Assembly: GCA_947450325.1 (NCBI GenBank)
Contig: CANFUT010000013.1
Coordinates: 1-64,000 of the forward strand
Length of the DNA stretch: 64,000 nucleotides
Reading direction: 5' to 3'
DNA from: Flavobacteriia bacterium
Lineage (GTDB): Bacteria; Bacteroidota; Bacteroidia; Flavobacteriales_D; Crocinitomicaceae
Position 1 is the first letter of the stretch; the number at the start of each line of letters is the position of its first letter. Below the pieces are notes generated by a model that saw nothing but the letters and a program-made list of their open reading frames with translations, was not told the origin of the DNA and searched no databases. The position numbers were made by a program, and so were the translations under genes. This document shows, piece after piece, positions 1 through 7,942 of this stretch.

Positions 1-23
1 ATCTGCAATCTGCAATCAACGAT

Positions 24-137
<114 letters not shown>

Positions 138-142
138 TTTAT

Positions 143-178
143 AAATCCCGTACATTCAATTGTACGGGATTTTTTTTT
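143..178 (+). terminator. Rho-independent terminator of the rRNA operon
   Basis: A perfect 12-bp stem, AAATCCCGTACA with TGTACGGGATTT, closes a 6-base loop and runs into a T tract. It lies directly after the 5S gene. Confidence 0.92.
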
Positions 179-241
179 ACCCATTATTTTTTGAAAATCA
201 AAACGACTTCGCTTCTATGTGCAAACGAAACTTGTTTATGC

Positions 242-249
242 TATCTTTG
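242..249 (+). promoter_or_regulatory. Bacteroidota -7 box (TATCTTTG) abutting a start codon
   Basis: TATCTTTG matches TAnnTTTG exactly and ends 4 bases before the ATG of the pseudouridine synthase. The expected transcription start therefore falls on or next to the ATG, which suggests a leaderless mRNA. No clear TTG is seen at the usual -33 distance. Confidence 0.55.
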
Positions 250-253
250 AAGC

Positions 254-1141
254 ATGATAATTATTGCAACTCATAACGTTTTAAGTATTTCTGAAAGACA
301 ACGACTTTCTGATTATTTGATTGGCAAATTTGAAGAAATTCCAACCAGAAAAGGAATCAAAAAAGCCATTTTGAATAATCAGGTTTTAGTAAATGATAAA
401 CTTGGAGTTACTGCTCAATGGGTAAATTTAGGAGACAATATTCAGTTGATTGAAAAAAAATCAGCGCCACCACAAGATTTTGACATTGTTCTTGAAGTCC
501 CATTTGAAGATGATTTTCTTGCAGTAGTTGTTAAACCAGCGGGAATTCCTGTTAGCGGTAATCTTTTTAAAACTCTATACAATGCTTTAGGAGAAAATTT
601 GAAACAATCTTCGCAGCAAGATAAACTCAGATGGCCATTACCAATTCATCGCTTAGATACTGCAACTTCTGGTTTAGTGATTATAGCTAAAACTCATTCC
701 GTGCGTGTTGAATTGGGTAGAATGTTGGAAAATAAAACAATTCAAAAAAGATATCGGGCAATTCTCCAAGGAACATTGACAGGAAACGGAGTAATTGAAA
801 CTCCCATCGGAGAAAAAACTGCGGTTTCAAGATTTGAAGTTGTTGAAAATATCACAACCTTGAAGGATACATCTTTAACGCTTGTTGACTTTTATCCTAT
901 CACCGGTCGTACGCATCAATTAAGAATTCACGCGAGTTCTATTGGACATCCAATTGTTGGAGATAAATTGTATAAAGAAGATACTGCAATGAAAACCGAC
1001 AAAGGACTTTTTCTTTGTGCAGTCGAAGTTCAATTTATGCATCCAATAACCCACGAACTTTTAAAAGTTGAAATTAATCAACCGGCTAAATTTGATAGTT
1101 ATTTGGAACGAGAAAAACGTCGAGTGAAAAAGTATAGTTGA
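254..1141 (+). CDS. RluA/RluD-family RNA pseudouridine synthase
   Basis: This enzyme converts specific uridines of rRNA or tRNA to pseudouridine in the cytoplasm. Residues about 5-70 look like an S4-type RNA-binding domain, with the RKGIKKAILNNQVLVN pattern. The catalytic domain follows from about residue 80. The family signature HRLDTATSG is at residues 132-140, with Asp135 the catalytic aspartate, and the later GRTHQLRIH motif is present. At 295 residues it is slightly shorter than RluD. The ATG at 254 is the first possible start and sits just after a promoter box. The exact target position in RNA cannot be told from the sequence. It converges with the next gene, leaving one base between the stop codons. 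Confidence 0.9.
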   Translation: MIIIATHNVLSISERQRLSDYLIGKFEEIPTRKGIKKAILNNQVLVNDKLGVTAQWVNLGDNIQLIEKKSAPPQDFDIVLEVPFEDDFLAVVVKPAGIPVSGNLFKTLYNALGENLKQSSQQDKLRWPLPIHRLDTATSGLVIIAKTHSVRVELGRMLENKTIQKRYRAILQGTLTGNGVIETPIGEKTAVSRFEVVENITTLKDTSLTLVDFYPITGRTHQLRIHASSIGHPIVGDKLYKEDTAMKTDKGLFLCAVEVQFMHPITHELLKVEINQPAKFDSYLEREKRRVKKYS

Positions 1142-1142
1142 A

Positions 1143-2150
1143 CTATAGGAATAATTTCTTGTCTAACTTCAACCATTCCAAAGTAGCATTCGCAAACAAA
1201 TCTTCTTGCACTTGCTGAGACAAATCACTTTCTTCAATAAATTTACCAATTTCCAAATCTCCCAAAGGGAAGGGATAGTCTGTTCCAAAACAAATCTTTG
1301 AGCTCCCTTGCATCTTTAAAATATATTTTAGTAAATCTATATCATGGGTAATACTATCGACCCAAAATTTACCAACGTAATCTCTAGGATTAATAGGATT
1401 GTCTATCGCAACTAAATCAGGTCTACAATTAAATCCATGTTCTACACGTCCTAAGGTGGTTAAAAATGAACCTCCAGCATGCGAAAAACAAACACGAAGA
1501 TTCGGCAACCTTTCCAATATTCCTCCAAAAATCATTGAACAAGCTGCTCTTGAAGTTTCTGCTGGCATTCCAACCAACCAAGGCAACCAATATTTTCTCA
1601 TACTGTCTTCACCCATCATTTGCCAAGGATGAACCATCACTGACATTCCTAATCGCTCACAAGCTTCAAAAATGGGGAAAAATTCTGGCTCACTTAAGTT
1701 TTTATCATTGATGTTACTTCCGATTTGAATTCCAACCAATCCGATAGATTTACATCTTTCTAATTCTTGAATAGCTAACTCAGTATCTTGCATCGGAATC
1801 GTACCTAAACCAATGTAGTTTTTTGGATATTTGGCAACTAAATCCGCAATGTGATCATTTAAAAATTTGGAAATCTCTAAACCATCTTTTGCTTTTGCCC
1901 AATAAGAAAATAGCACTGGAATAGTACAAACAACTTGAGTTTGAGTGGCAAAATTTTCATATTCCTCGATGCGAAAGTTTTCATCCCAACAATTTTCTAG
2001 GATGCGTCTGAAAAACTTTCCTCCTTGCATCATGTCTGCTGATTTATCTTCATTGTGATTCAAAAAGATAAAGTCACCATATCCAAACTTTTTTGTCCAA
2101 TCTGGTAAGTGTTTTGGGATGATGTGGGAGTGCATATCGATTTTAAGCAT
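1143..2150 (-). CDS. 2-amino-3-carboxymuconate-6-semialdehyde decarboxylase (ACMSD), amidohydrolase family
   Basis: ACMSD removes CO2 from aminocarboxymuconate semialdehyde in the kynurenine branch of tryptophan breakdown, competing with quinolinate and NAD formation. The ATG at 2150 gives a 335-residue protein starting MLKIDMHSH, the usual family length and start. An ATG 10 codons upstream is unlikely. Metal ligands are visible: the HxH pair (H7, H9), MVHPW near residue 177, CFSHAGG near 228 and the FGTDYPFP aspartate near 294. No other kynurenine-pathway genes are in the window, so it stands alone. A TATCTTCG box at 2175-2168 on the minus strand may be its promoter. Confidence 0.9.
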   Translation of the reverse strand: MLKIDMHSHIIPKHLPDWTKKFGYGDFIFLNHNEDKSADMMQGGKFFRRILENCWDENFRIEEYENFATQTQVVCTIPVLFSYWAKAKDGLEISKFLNDHIADLVAKYPKNYIGLGTIPMQDTELAIQELERCKSIGLVGIQIGSNINDKNLSEPEFFPIFEACERLGMSVMVHPWQMMGEDSMRKYWLPWLVGMPAETSRAACSMIFGGILERLPNLRVCFSHAGGSFLTTLGRVEHGFNCRPDLVAIDNPINPRDYVGKFWVDSITHDIDLLKYILKMQGSSKICFGTDYPFPLGDLEIGKFIEESDLSQQVQEDLFANATLEWLKLDKKLFL

Positions 2151-2167
2151 AGCAATTAGTTTTTGCG

Positions 2168-2175
2168 CGAAGATA
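2168..2175 (-). promoter_or_regulatory. Putative -7 box of the ACMSD gene
   Basis: On the minus strand the bases read TATCTTCG, one mismatch from TAnnTTTG, 17 bases upstream of the ATG at 2150. The position fits, but the match is imperfect. Confidence 0.35.
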
Positions 2176-2242
2176 AGCATTTGTTAGTTTATTCCCTGCA
2201 TTTAATTCGTCTTTCAGATTGATTCTACTTCGCTACTTTTCG

Positions 2243-2250
2243 TATCTTTG
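2243..2250 (+). promoter_or_regulatory. Bacteroidota promoter of hisS
   Basis: TATCTTTG is a perfect TAnnTTTG -7 box, 20 bases before the hisS ATG. A TTG at 2219-2221 lies 21 bases further upstream, the expected -33 spacing. Confidence 0.65.
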
Positions 2251-2270
2251 CAACCTAAAATTCAATTCAA

Positions 2271-3644
2271 ATGGCGCAGAAACCATCGATTCCTAAAGGA
2301 ACCAGAGATTTTTTACCAAAAGAAGTAGCTCGAAGATCTTATATTTTTGATACAATTAGAAATGTGTTCAAAAAATATGGTTTTTCACCCATTGAAACCC
2401 CTTCGTTTGAATTATCACAAACGCTTTTGGGGAAATATGGAGAAGAAGGAGATCGTTTGATTTTTAGAATCCTAAATTCAGGAGAAAAACTAAAGAAAGC
2501 GGATCTGGATGCCTTGACAAACGAAAACTTACCTCGATTTGCCAATTCTTTGTCTGAAAAAGCGTTGCGTTACGACTTAACAGTTCCTTTCGCACGTTTT
2601 GTTGTGCAACATCAGAATGAAATTTCATTTCCTTTCAAAAGATATCAAATTCAACCAGTTTGGAGAGCAGATCGTCCGCAACACGGTAGATACCAAGAAT
2701 TTTATCAATGCGATGCTGATGTTGTTGGAAGTAAATCTTTGCTTTATGAAGTTGATTTCGTACAAATTTTCGACGAAGTTTTGACCTCATTTCAAATTCC
2801 AAGCTTTACCATCTTAATCAATAATCGTAAAATATTGTCTGGAATCGCAGAGGTTTCTGGTCAACAAGATAAATTGATCGATATCACAGTTGCTATCGAT
2901 AAATTGGACAAAATCGGTCAGGAAGGTGTTGAAAAAGAATTGCTTGAAAAGGGAATTTCTGAATCAGCGATTGAAATCATTCGTCCACTGTTCAATTTAA
3001 CGGGAAACAATGAGGAAAACCTGGTTCAAATGTCTCAGTTTTTAGCGTCTAGCGAAATAGGCTTAAAAGGAATTGAAGAATTGAAATTCGTACTTGACCA
3101 AACAATTGAATTAGGATTAGAAAAAGCCGAATTGAAATTTGATGTCACCTTAGCAAGAGGTTTGAATTATTACACAGGTGCCATTTTTGAAGTCAAAGTA
3201 AACGACATCAAAATGGGTAGTATTTGTGGCGGTGGAAGATACGACGACTTGACAGGTTTATTTGGCATGTCAGATGTTTCCGGTGTTGGAATTTCTTTCG
3301 GTGCTGATCGCATTTATGATGTGCTAACCGAATTAGAATTGTTTCCAACTGATACAGACAAAGGATTGAAATTGTTGTTTGTGAACTTTGGAGAAAAGGA
3401 ACAATTGCACTGTATGAAATTGGTCAAAGAAATTCGTCAAAATGGAATCGATTGTGAGTTGTATCCGACAGCCGCGAAAATGCAAAAGCAAATGAAATAT
3501 GCGAACGATATTAGAGTTCAGTATGTGGCATTAGTTGGTGAAAATGAAATGAATGAAAACTTGATTCAATTGAAAAACATGGAGTCAGGTGAACAAGAAG
3601 AAATGAGTTTAGAAGAGGTGATTTTTCACCTTGGTCAAAAATAG
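2271..3644 (+). CDS. hisS: Histidine--tRNA ligase
   Basis: This class II aminoacyl-tRNA synthetase charges tRNA-His. The catalytic core spans roughly residues 1-340. Motif 2 is around [20 protein letters not shown], the histidine-binding block is [14 protein letters not shown], and motif 3 is [11 protein letters not shown]. The C-terminal anticodon-binding domain starts near residue 365 ([12 protein letters not shown]). The length of 457 residues is normal. The ATG lies 20 bases after a perfect promoter box. It is followed 47 bases later by hutH on the same strand, so the two may be co-transcribed. Confidence 0.97.
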   Translation: MAQKPSIPKGTRDFLPKEVARRSYIFDTIRNVFKKYGFSPIETPSFELSQTLLGKYGEEGDRLIFRILNSGEKLKKADLDALTNENLPRFANSLSEKALRYDLTVPFARFVVQHQNEISFPFKRYQIQPVWRADRPQHGRYQEFYQCDADVVGSKSLLYEVDFVQIFDEVLTSFQIPSFTILINNRKILSGIAEVSGQQDKLIDITVAIDKLDKIGQEGVEKELLEKGISESAIEIIRPLFNLTGNNEENLVQMSQFLASSEIGLKGIEELKFVLDQTIELGLEKAELKFDVTLARGLNYYTGAIFEVKVNDIKMGSICGGGRYDDLTGLFGMSDVSGVGISFGADRIYDVLTELELFPTDTDKGLKLLFVNFGEKEQLHCMKLVKEIRQNGIDCELYPTAAKMQKQMKYANDIRVQYVALVGENEMNENLIQLKNMESGEQEEMSLEEVIFHLGQK

Positions 3645-3691
3645 TTGCGAGTTGATTCAAATTATCAATAGCAAATAAAAAGCATTACACT

Positions 3692-5182
3692 ATGAGTACA
3701 TTTACGATTACAAGCGAGTGGATTTCATTGGAAACACTTGAACACATTTTAGACAATAACTTGAAATTAGAGTTGTCTGAAAATTCAAAAAAACAAATAT
3801 TGAATTGCCGTCAATATTTAGATGACGTCATGAAAAATGAAGATAGAATTATCTATGGAATCAATACTGGTTTTGGATCGTTGTGTGACACTGTTATTCC
3901 GAAGTCGGATTTAGAACAATTGCAAACCAATCTCGTCCTTTCACATGCATGTGGTGCTGGAGAAGAAGTACCTTTACATTTGGTAAAACGCATGTTGTTA
4001 TTGAAAGTGTTGGGACTTTCACACGGTCATTCTGGTGTACAACTAGAAACTGTTGAGCGACTGATATTCTTTTTTAACAACGAAATTCTTCCAGTTGTAT
4101 ATCAACAAGGAAGTTTGGGCGCATCTGGTGATTTGGCTCCATTGGCACATCTGTCTTTGCCTTTGATTGGTGAAGGAGAAGTTTACTTTGAAGGCGCAAA
4201 AATCGCTGGAAAAGACTTAGCACAAAAATTCAATATCAAACCAATCGTTCTGCAGTCAAAAGAAGGTTTGGCGTTGTTGAATGGAACACAGTTCATGAGT
4301 AGTTATGGTTCATACGCTGTTGCTGCTTCACGTAAATTATGGAAACAATTCAACCAAGTTGCTGCGATTTCTTTGGAAGGATATGATGGCAGAATTGAAC
4401 CTTTTAGTGTTTCTGTAAACGAAATTCGCAAGCAAAAAGGTCAAATCAAAACTGCTGAAATTATACGTGGTTTATTGGCAGGAAGTGAAATTGTCGCGCA
4501 ATCAAAAGCGCATGTGCAAGATCCTTATTCTTTCCGTTGCATTCCGCAAGTGCACGGTGCAAGTTATGATGCGATCGAATATTCTGCAGGAATCATTGAA
4601 AATGAAATCAATGCAGTAACTGATAATCCAACGGTTTTTCCAGACGAGGACTTGGTTGTTTCAGCGGGTAATTTTCACGGTCAACCTTTGGCAATTACCA
4701 TGGATTTCTTGGCAATCGCCATGGCTGAAATGGGTTCTATTTCTGAACGGAGAGTGTATAAATTGATTTCAGGAACAAGAGGTTTACCAGCATTTTTAGT
4801 CGCTAAACCTGGATTAAATTCTGGTTTCATGATTCCGCAATATACTGCAGCTTCTATTGTGAGTCAAAACAAGCAATTGTGTATGCCTGCAAGCGTCGAT
4901 ACGATTGATTCATCGAATGGTCAAGAAGATCACGTGAGTATGGGTTCAAATGCAGGAACAAAATTATACCGAGTGCTTGAAAATTGTTTCACGATTCAAG
5001 GAATTGAATTAATGAATGCATGTCAAGCGATAGAATTTAGAAAACCATTGAAAACCAGCAATCAATTGCAAGAAATAATCACTGAATATCGAAAAATTGT
5101 TCCTTACTTTGAGCAAGATTGTTACCTTCATCCACATATCAGTGCAAGTAAATCGTTTGTAAAAAGCAAAACATGGAAATAG
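3692..5182 (+). CDS. hutH: Histidine ammonia-lyase
   Basis: The enzyme deaminates L-histidine to urocanate, the first step of histidine breakdown. The triad Ala144-Ser145-Gly146, in GSLGASGDLAPLAHL, cyclises autocatalytically to the MIO electrophile. Other family blocks are visible: YGINTGFG near residue 50, LLNGTQ, DNPTVFPDEDLVVSAGNFHGQP, and QEDHVSMGS. The length of 496 residues is typical. No hutU, hutI or hutG is nearby, so any remaining Hut enzymes must be elsewhere. Its last 10 bases overlap the next reading frame. Confidence 0.95.
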   Translation: MSTFTITSEWISLETLEHILDNNLKLELSENSKKQILNCRQYLDDVMKNEDRIIYGINTGFGSLCDTVIPKSDLEQLQTNLVLSHACGAGEEVPLHLVKRMLLLKVLGLSHGHSGVQLETVERLIFFFNNEILPVVYQQGSLGASGDLAPLAHLSLPLIGEGEVYFEGAKIAGKDLAQKFNIKPIVLQSKEGLALLNGTQFMSSYGSYAVAASRKLWKQFNQVAAISLEGYDGRIEPFSVSVNEIRKQKGQIKTAEIIRGLLAGSEIVAQSKAHVQDPYSFRCIPQVHGASYDAIEYSAGIIENEINAVTDNPTVFPDEDLVVSAGNFHGQPLAITMDFLAIAMAEMGSISERRVYKLISGTRGLPAFLVAKPGLNSGFMIPQYTAASIVSQNKQLCMPASVDTIDSSNGQEDHVSMGSNAGTKLYRVLENCFTIQGIELMNACQAIEFRKPLKTSNQLQEIITEYRKIVPYFEQDCYLHPHISASKSFVKSKTWK

Positions 5183-5676
5183 AAAACCAAAATGAACCAA
5201 TGAAAAGACCAACTTTTTTAGTTGTTTTATCTGTATTTAGCTTAATATCTATTTCTTCGGGACTGTTAAGTAGTATTTTGGGATTGATTTCTGGTCCATT
5301 ACAAGATTATCAAATCGACGAGATAATTGCTCAAAATATATCGGGGGTTACCCAATTGCAAGAAATGGGAGAAGTATATTGGTCGGAAATTACGATGAAA
5401 ATTTTGAATCTAATTAAATACACAAACGCCAATTTCTACATGGATAGATTGATTAATTTTGGTGCTTATGCAATCGGTTTAAACGGTGTAATTTTCATGT
5501 GGAAAGGAAGAAAATTAGGTTTTCATTTGTATATAGTCTACAATTTAATCGCTTTAATTAGCATATACGCAAGTGCTCCAGCAAGTGAAATTCCAAGTTT
5601 CTATTTCATCCTATTTGGAATTATTTCTTCGCTCTTCATTTTCATGTACAGCAGGAATTTGAAATTTATGAAGTGA
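5173..5676 (+). CDS. Small multi-pass membrane protein of unknown function
   Basis: I do not recognise this family. The 167-residue protein has a hydrophobic segment at about residues 13-36 (TFLVVLSVFSLISISSGLLS), a central hydrophilic stretch, and two or three further membrane spans between about 85 and 162. It ends in a short basic tail. The ATG at 5173 lies inside the end of hutH (10-base overlap); an alternative ATG at 5200 would avoid the overlap. The overlap suggests translation coupled to hutH, but nothing in the sequence indicates a histidine-related role. Confidence 0.6.
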   Translation: MEIENQNEPMKRPTFLVVLSVFSLISISSGLLSSILGLISGPLQDYQIDEIIAQNISGVTQLQEMGEVYWSEITMKILNLIKYTNANFYMDRLINFGAYAIGLNGVIFMWKGRKLGFHLYIVYNLIALISIYASAPASEIPSFYFILFGIISSLFIFMYSRNLKFMK

Positions 5677-5680
5677 AACA

Positions 5681-5971
5681 TTAAGCTTTATTTTCTTCAA
5701 ATAGTTGATCAATTTTTTGGGCAAGTTCAATATCTAATTCTGTGACAGCAGATTGATCATGAGTCTCTAAACAAATCAGTAATTGATTGTAATTGTTGGT
5801 CCATTTTGGATGGTGATTCATTTCTTCACAAACAAGTGCAACCTTAGTCATAAATTCAAACGCAGTTTTGAAGTTCTTGAATTGAAATTTTTTTTCAATC
5901 GAATTGCCAATATACTTCCATCCTGATACTTTTTCAGCGATTTCCTGTTGACTTACTAATCTTGCTTCCAT
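5681..5971 (-). CDS. 4a-hydroxytetrahydrobiopterin dehydratase (pterin-4-alpha-carbinolamine dehydratase)
   Basis: This enzyme dehydrates the carbinolamine formed by aromatic amino acid hydroxylases, recycling the pterin cofactor. The 96-residue protein is the size of PhhB/DCoH and shows the active-site block EEMNHHPKW, with the His-His-Pro of the family, followed by YNQLLICLETHD and a C-terminal helix DIELAQKIDQL. A minus-strand TACCTTTA at 5989-5982, 11 bases upstream of the ATG, is a likely promoter box. No phenylalanine hydroxylase gene is in the window. Confidence 0.9.
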   Translation of the reverse strand: MEARLVSQQEIAEKVSGWKYIGNSIEKKFQFKNFKTAFEFMTKVALVCEEMNHHPKWTNNYNQLLICLETHDQSAVTELDIELAQKIDQLFEENKA

Positions 5972-5981
5972 CTTTTTATTT

Positions 5982-5989
5982 TAAAGGTA
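5982..5989 (-). promoter_or_regulatory. Putative -7 box of the pterin dehydratase gene
   Basis: TACCTTTA on the minus strand differs from TAnnTTTG at the last base and sits 10 bases upstream of the start codon. Confidence 0.35.
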
Positions 5990-6073
5990 GTTTTTAATGA
6001 TTTAGCTTTTACTTGAATACAAAAAAGAACTTCTTTTTTACAATTTTTTAGCGAAAGTTGTTACTTTTAGTTT

Positions 6074-6664
6074 TTGTTGTATTTAACCTACAAAAGATCG
6101 AAATTGTTTAGTAAAAAGAAAAATAAAAGTGTCTATTCTGAAAGTGAATTGATTCAACTTTCAAAAAGCAATCATCAACATTTTGGTGCGCTTTACGAAA
6201 AGTATTTTGATACCATTTTTCGGTTTGTTTTCAAACGTTTAAGCGGAGATGAAGCTGTTGCTGGTGATTTGACCCAGCAAACTTTTATGAAAGCGATGGT
6301 CAATATTCAAAAGTATGAAGACCGCGGTTTTCCATTCAGTTCTTGGCTTTTTCGCATTGCACAGAATGAAGTCAATTTGTTTTTCAGAAGTCAAAAAACA
6401 CAAAAGTCTGTCGAAATAAATGAAAATCAGCTCAAAACGGTGATGGATGAAGTGGATTCGTCGTCGAACATGAGCATGGAGGATCAAGAAAAATTGATTC
6501 AATGCATTAACAACTTAGATTCTGATCAAACAGATTTAATTGAATTGCGTTTTTTTCAAGAAATGAGTTTCAAAGAAATTGCTGATATTTATGATATTAC
6601 TGAAGCCAACGCAAAAATGCGCATTTATCGTTTGTTGGAAAAGATTCAAAAAAATTGGAAATAA
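6074..6664 (+). CDS. RNA polymerase sigma-70 family (ECF-type) sigma factor
   Basis: The protein shows a region 2 block (FGALYEKYFDTIFRFVFKRL through FPFSSWLFRIAQNEVNLFFR) and a region 4 helix-turn-helix (RFFQEMSFKEIADIYDITEANAKMRIYRLL). These are the two conserved domains of small alternative sigma factors. There is no ATG before region 2. Possible starts are TTG at 6074 or, more likely, TTG at 6104, which gives about 186 residues beginning LFSKKKNKS. The start is therefore uncertain. The next gene, 3 bases after its stop, encodes a small membrane protein. No recognisable anti-sigma factor follows. Confidence 0.88.
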   Translation: MLYLTYKRSKLFSKKKNKSVYSESELIQLSKSNHQHFGALYEKYFDTIFRFVFKRLSGDEAVAGDLTQQTFMKAMVNIQKYEDRGFPFSSWLFRIAQNEVNLFFRSQKTQKSVEINENQLKTVMDEVDSSSNMSMEDQEKLIQCINNLDSDQTDLIELRFFQEMSFKEIADIYDITEANAKMRIYRLLEKIQKNWK

Positions 6665-6667
6665 AAA

Positions 6668-6868
6668 ATGAGAAAGTTTAAAATCAATACGAACAAATCA
6701 AATCTTGAACCGACACAGGAACAAATCTTGCGTTACAAGAACTTCAATGAGCTGTCTCAAAATCACAAAAAACTATCTAAAAGACCTAAAAAGCCTTTAT
6801 ATAAAGATCCGAAAATGTTTCTGTTTATCGTACTTTTAGGATTGATTGCCCTTTTGTTGTTTGCTTAA
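6668..6868 (+). CDS. Small C-terminally anchored membrane protein (66 aa), unknown function
   Basis: A basic, hydrophilic N-terminal part of about 47 residues is followed by one membrane span at the extreme C-terminus (residues about 50-66, MFLFIVLLGLIALLLFA). It starts 3 bases after the sigma-factor stop, so the two are almost certainly co-transcribed. Its job is unknown. A role tied to the sigma factor is possible from position only, and it has no anti-sigma domain that I can see. Confidence 0.65.
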   Translation: MRKFKINTNKSNLEPTQEQILRYKNFNELSQNHKKLSKRPKKPLYKDPKMFLFIVLLGLIALLLFA

Positions 6869-6940
6869 AATTTTTTCCAATTTTCGTTTTCATCGATTCT
6901 TAAGAGATTTTTTTATATCTTCATATTCTAAAAAGTTGTC

Positions 6941-7942
6941 GTGAAGATTTTTTACCTGTTTTCTTTGTTGTTTTTGACTGCATTCTCTGCGGTTGCTCAA
7001 GATATACATTGGTCGCAGTTTAATGACAATCCCATTTTTCAAAATCCTGCCAACAGCGGTCGTTTCAAGGGCGATTATCGAATTCACGGAAATTATCGAG
7101 ATCAATGGAGAAGCGTAACCGTTCCGTTCAGCACATTCTCTTTTTCGGGAGACACGAAATTTTCTGCTTTGCCAAAATTGGGACTTGGCGCACTCTTTTT
7201 CCATGATCAAGCTGGTGACGGAAAGTTTAAAACCGTTGAATTGCAAATTTCTCCTTCCTATCAATTCAATTTGACGAGCGATTCTGTGCATATACTGCGT
7301 GCTGGGGTGCAACTAGGAATGAATCACCGTCAAGTAAACATGGATAAATTTTCGTTCGATGCTCAGTTTGATGGAACAATTTACAACAACAGTTTGCCTA
7401 CAAATGAAAGCTATGTAAACCAAAAAAACACCAATTTTTCACTTGGAACAGGATTGGTTTATGAATGGTATAAATCTGATAGAAAACGCATCAGTGGTGG
7501 TTTGGCTCTCTTTAATGTCAATAAACCAAATCAAGGATTTTACGGTTTGAAAGTGCAAAGAGACATGCGTTTCAATCTTTTTGCGAAAGGCCAATTCGAA
7601 TTGAATTATGATTGGGATTTATTGCCCACTTTTCAGCTAAATTTTCAAGGAAAATACAAAGAATTAATACTCGGTTCAAGTGTGAGATACATATTGATTG
7701 ACCGAATGGGAGAATATCGAGCAGTTTATTTTGGTGCTTTTTACCGCAACAAAGATGCAGGATATCTGAGCGCCGGAATAGACTATCAAAATTGGTATGC
7801 AGGATTAAGTTACGATGTGAATTTTTCAAAATTAATGCCTGCAAGCAATGTCAGAGGTGGAATTGAGCTGAGTGTTCGATACATTATTACCCGTTTCAAA
7901 CCGAAAAAAGTTTTACATCGCGTATGTCCAGATTATATTTAA
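6941..7942 (+). CDS. PorP/SprF-family type IX secretion outer-membrane protein
   Basis: The protein has a signal peptide (MKIFYLFSLLFLTAFSAVAQ) directly followed by the family's DIHWSQFNDNPIFQNPANSG start. The rest is an outer-membrane beta-barrel of about 310 residues with many alternating aromatic strands. PorP/SprF proteins support T9SS function, and individual paralogs often serve particular cargo. The start is GTG at 6941, fixed by the signal peptide. It overlaps the next gene by 19 bases, and together they form the usual PorP plus OmpA-like pair. The window also encodes T9SS cargo (10710 and 21903). Confidence 0.9.
   Translation: MKIFYLFSLLFLTAFSAVAQDIHWSQFNDNPIFQNPANSGRFKGDYRIHGNYRDQWRSVTVPFSTFSFSGDTKFSALPKLGLGALFFHDQAGDGKFKTVELQISPSYQFNLTSDSVHILRAGVQLGMNHRQVNMDKFSFDAQFDGTIYNNSLPTNESYVNQKNTNFSLGTGLVYEWYKSDRKRISGGLALFNVNKPNQGFYGLKVQRDMRFNLFAKGQFELNYDWDLLPTFQLNFQGKYKELILGSSVRYILIDRMGEYRAVYFGAFYRNKDAGYLSAGIDYQNWYAGLSYDVNFSKLMPASNVRGGIELSVRYIITRFKPKKVLHRVCPDYI

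Noticed and set aside
1-17. ATCTGCA tandem repeat as a CRISPR or mobile-element end
   Set aside because: It has only two and a partial copies of 7 bases inside the rRNA spacer, with no spacers, target duplication or transposase.
1132-1147. Small inverted repeat TATAGTT/AACTATA spanning the two convergent stop codons
   Set aside because: The loop would be too short for a stable terminator and there is no T run, so it is not called as a terminator.
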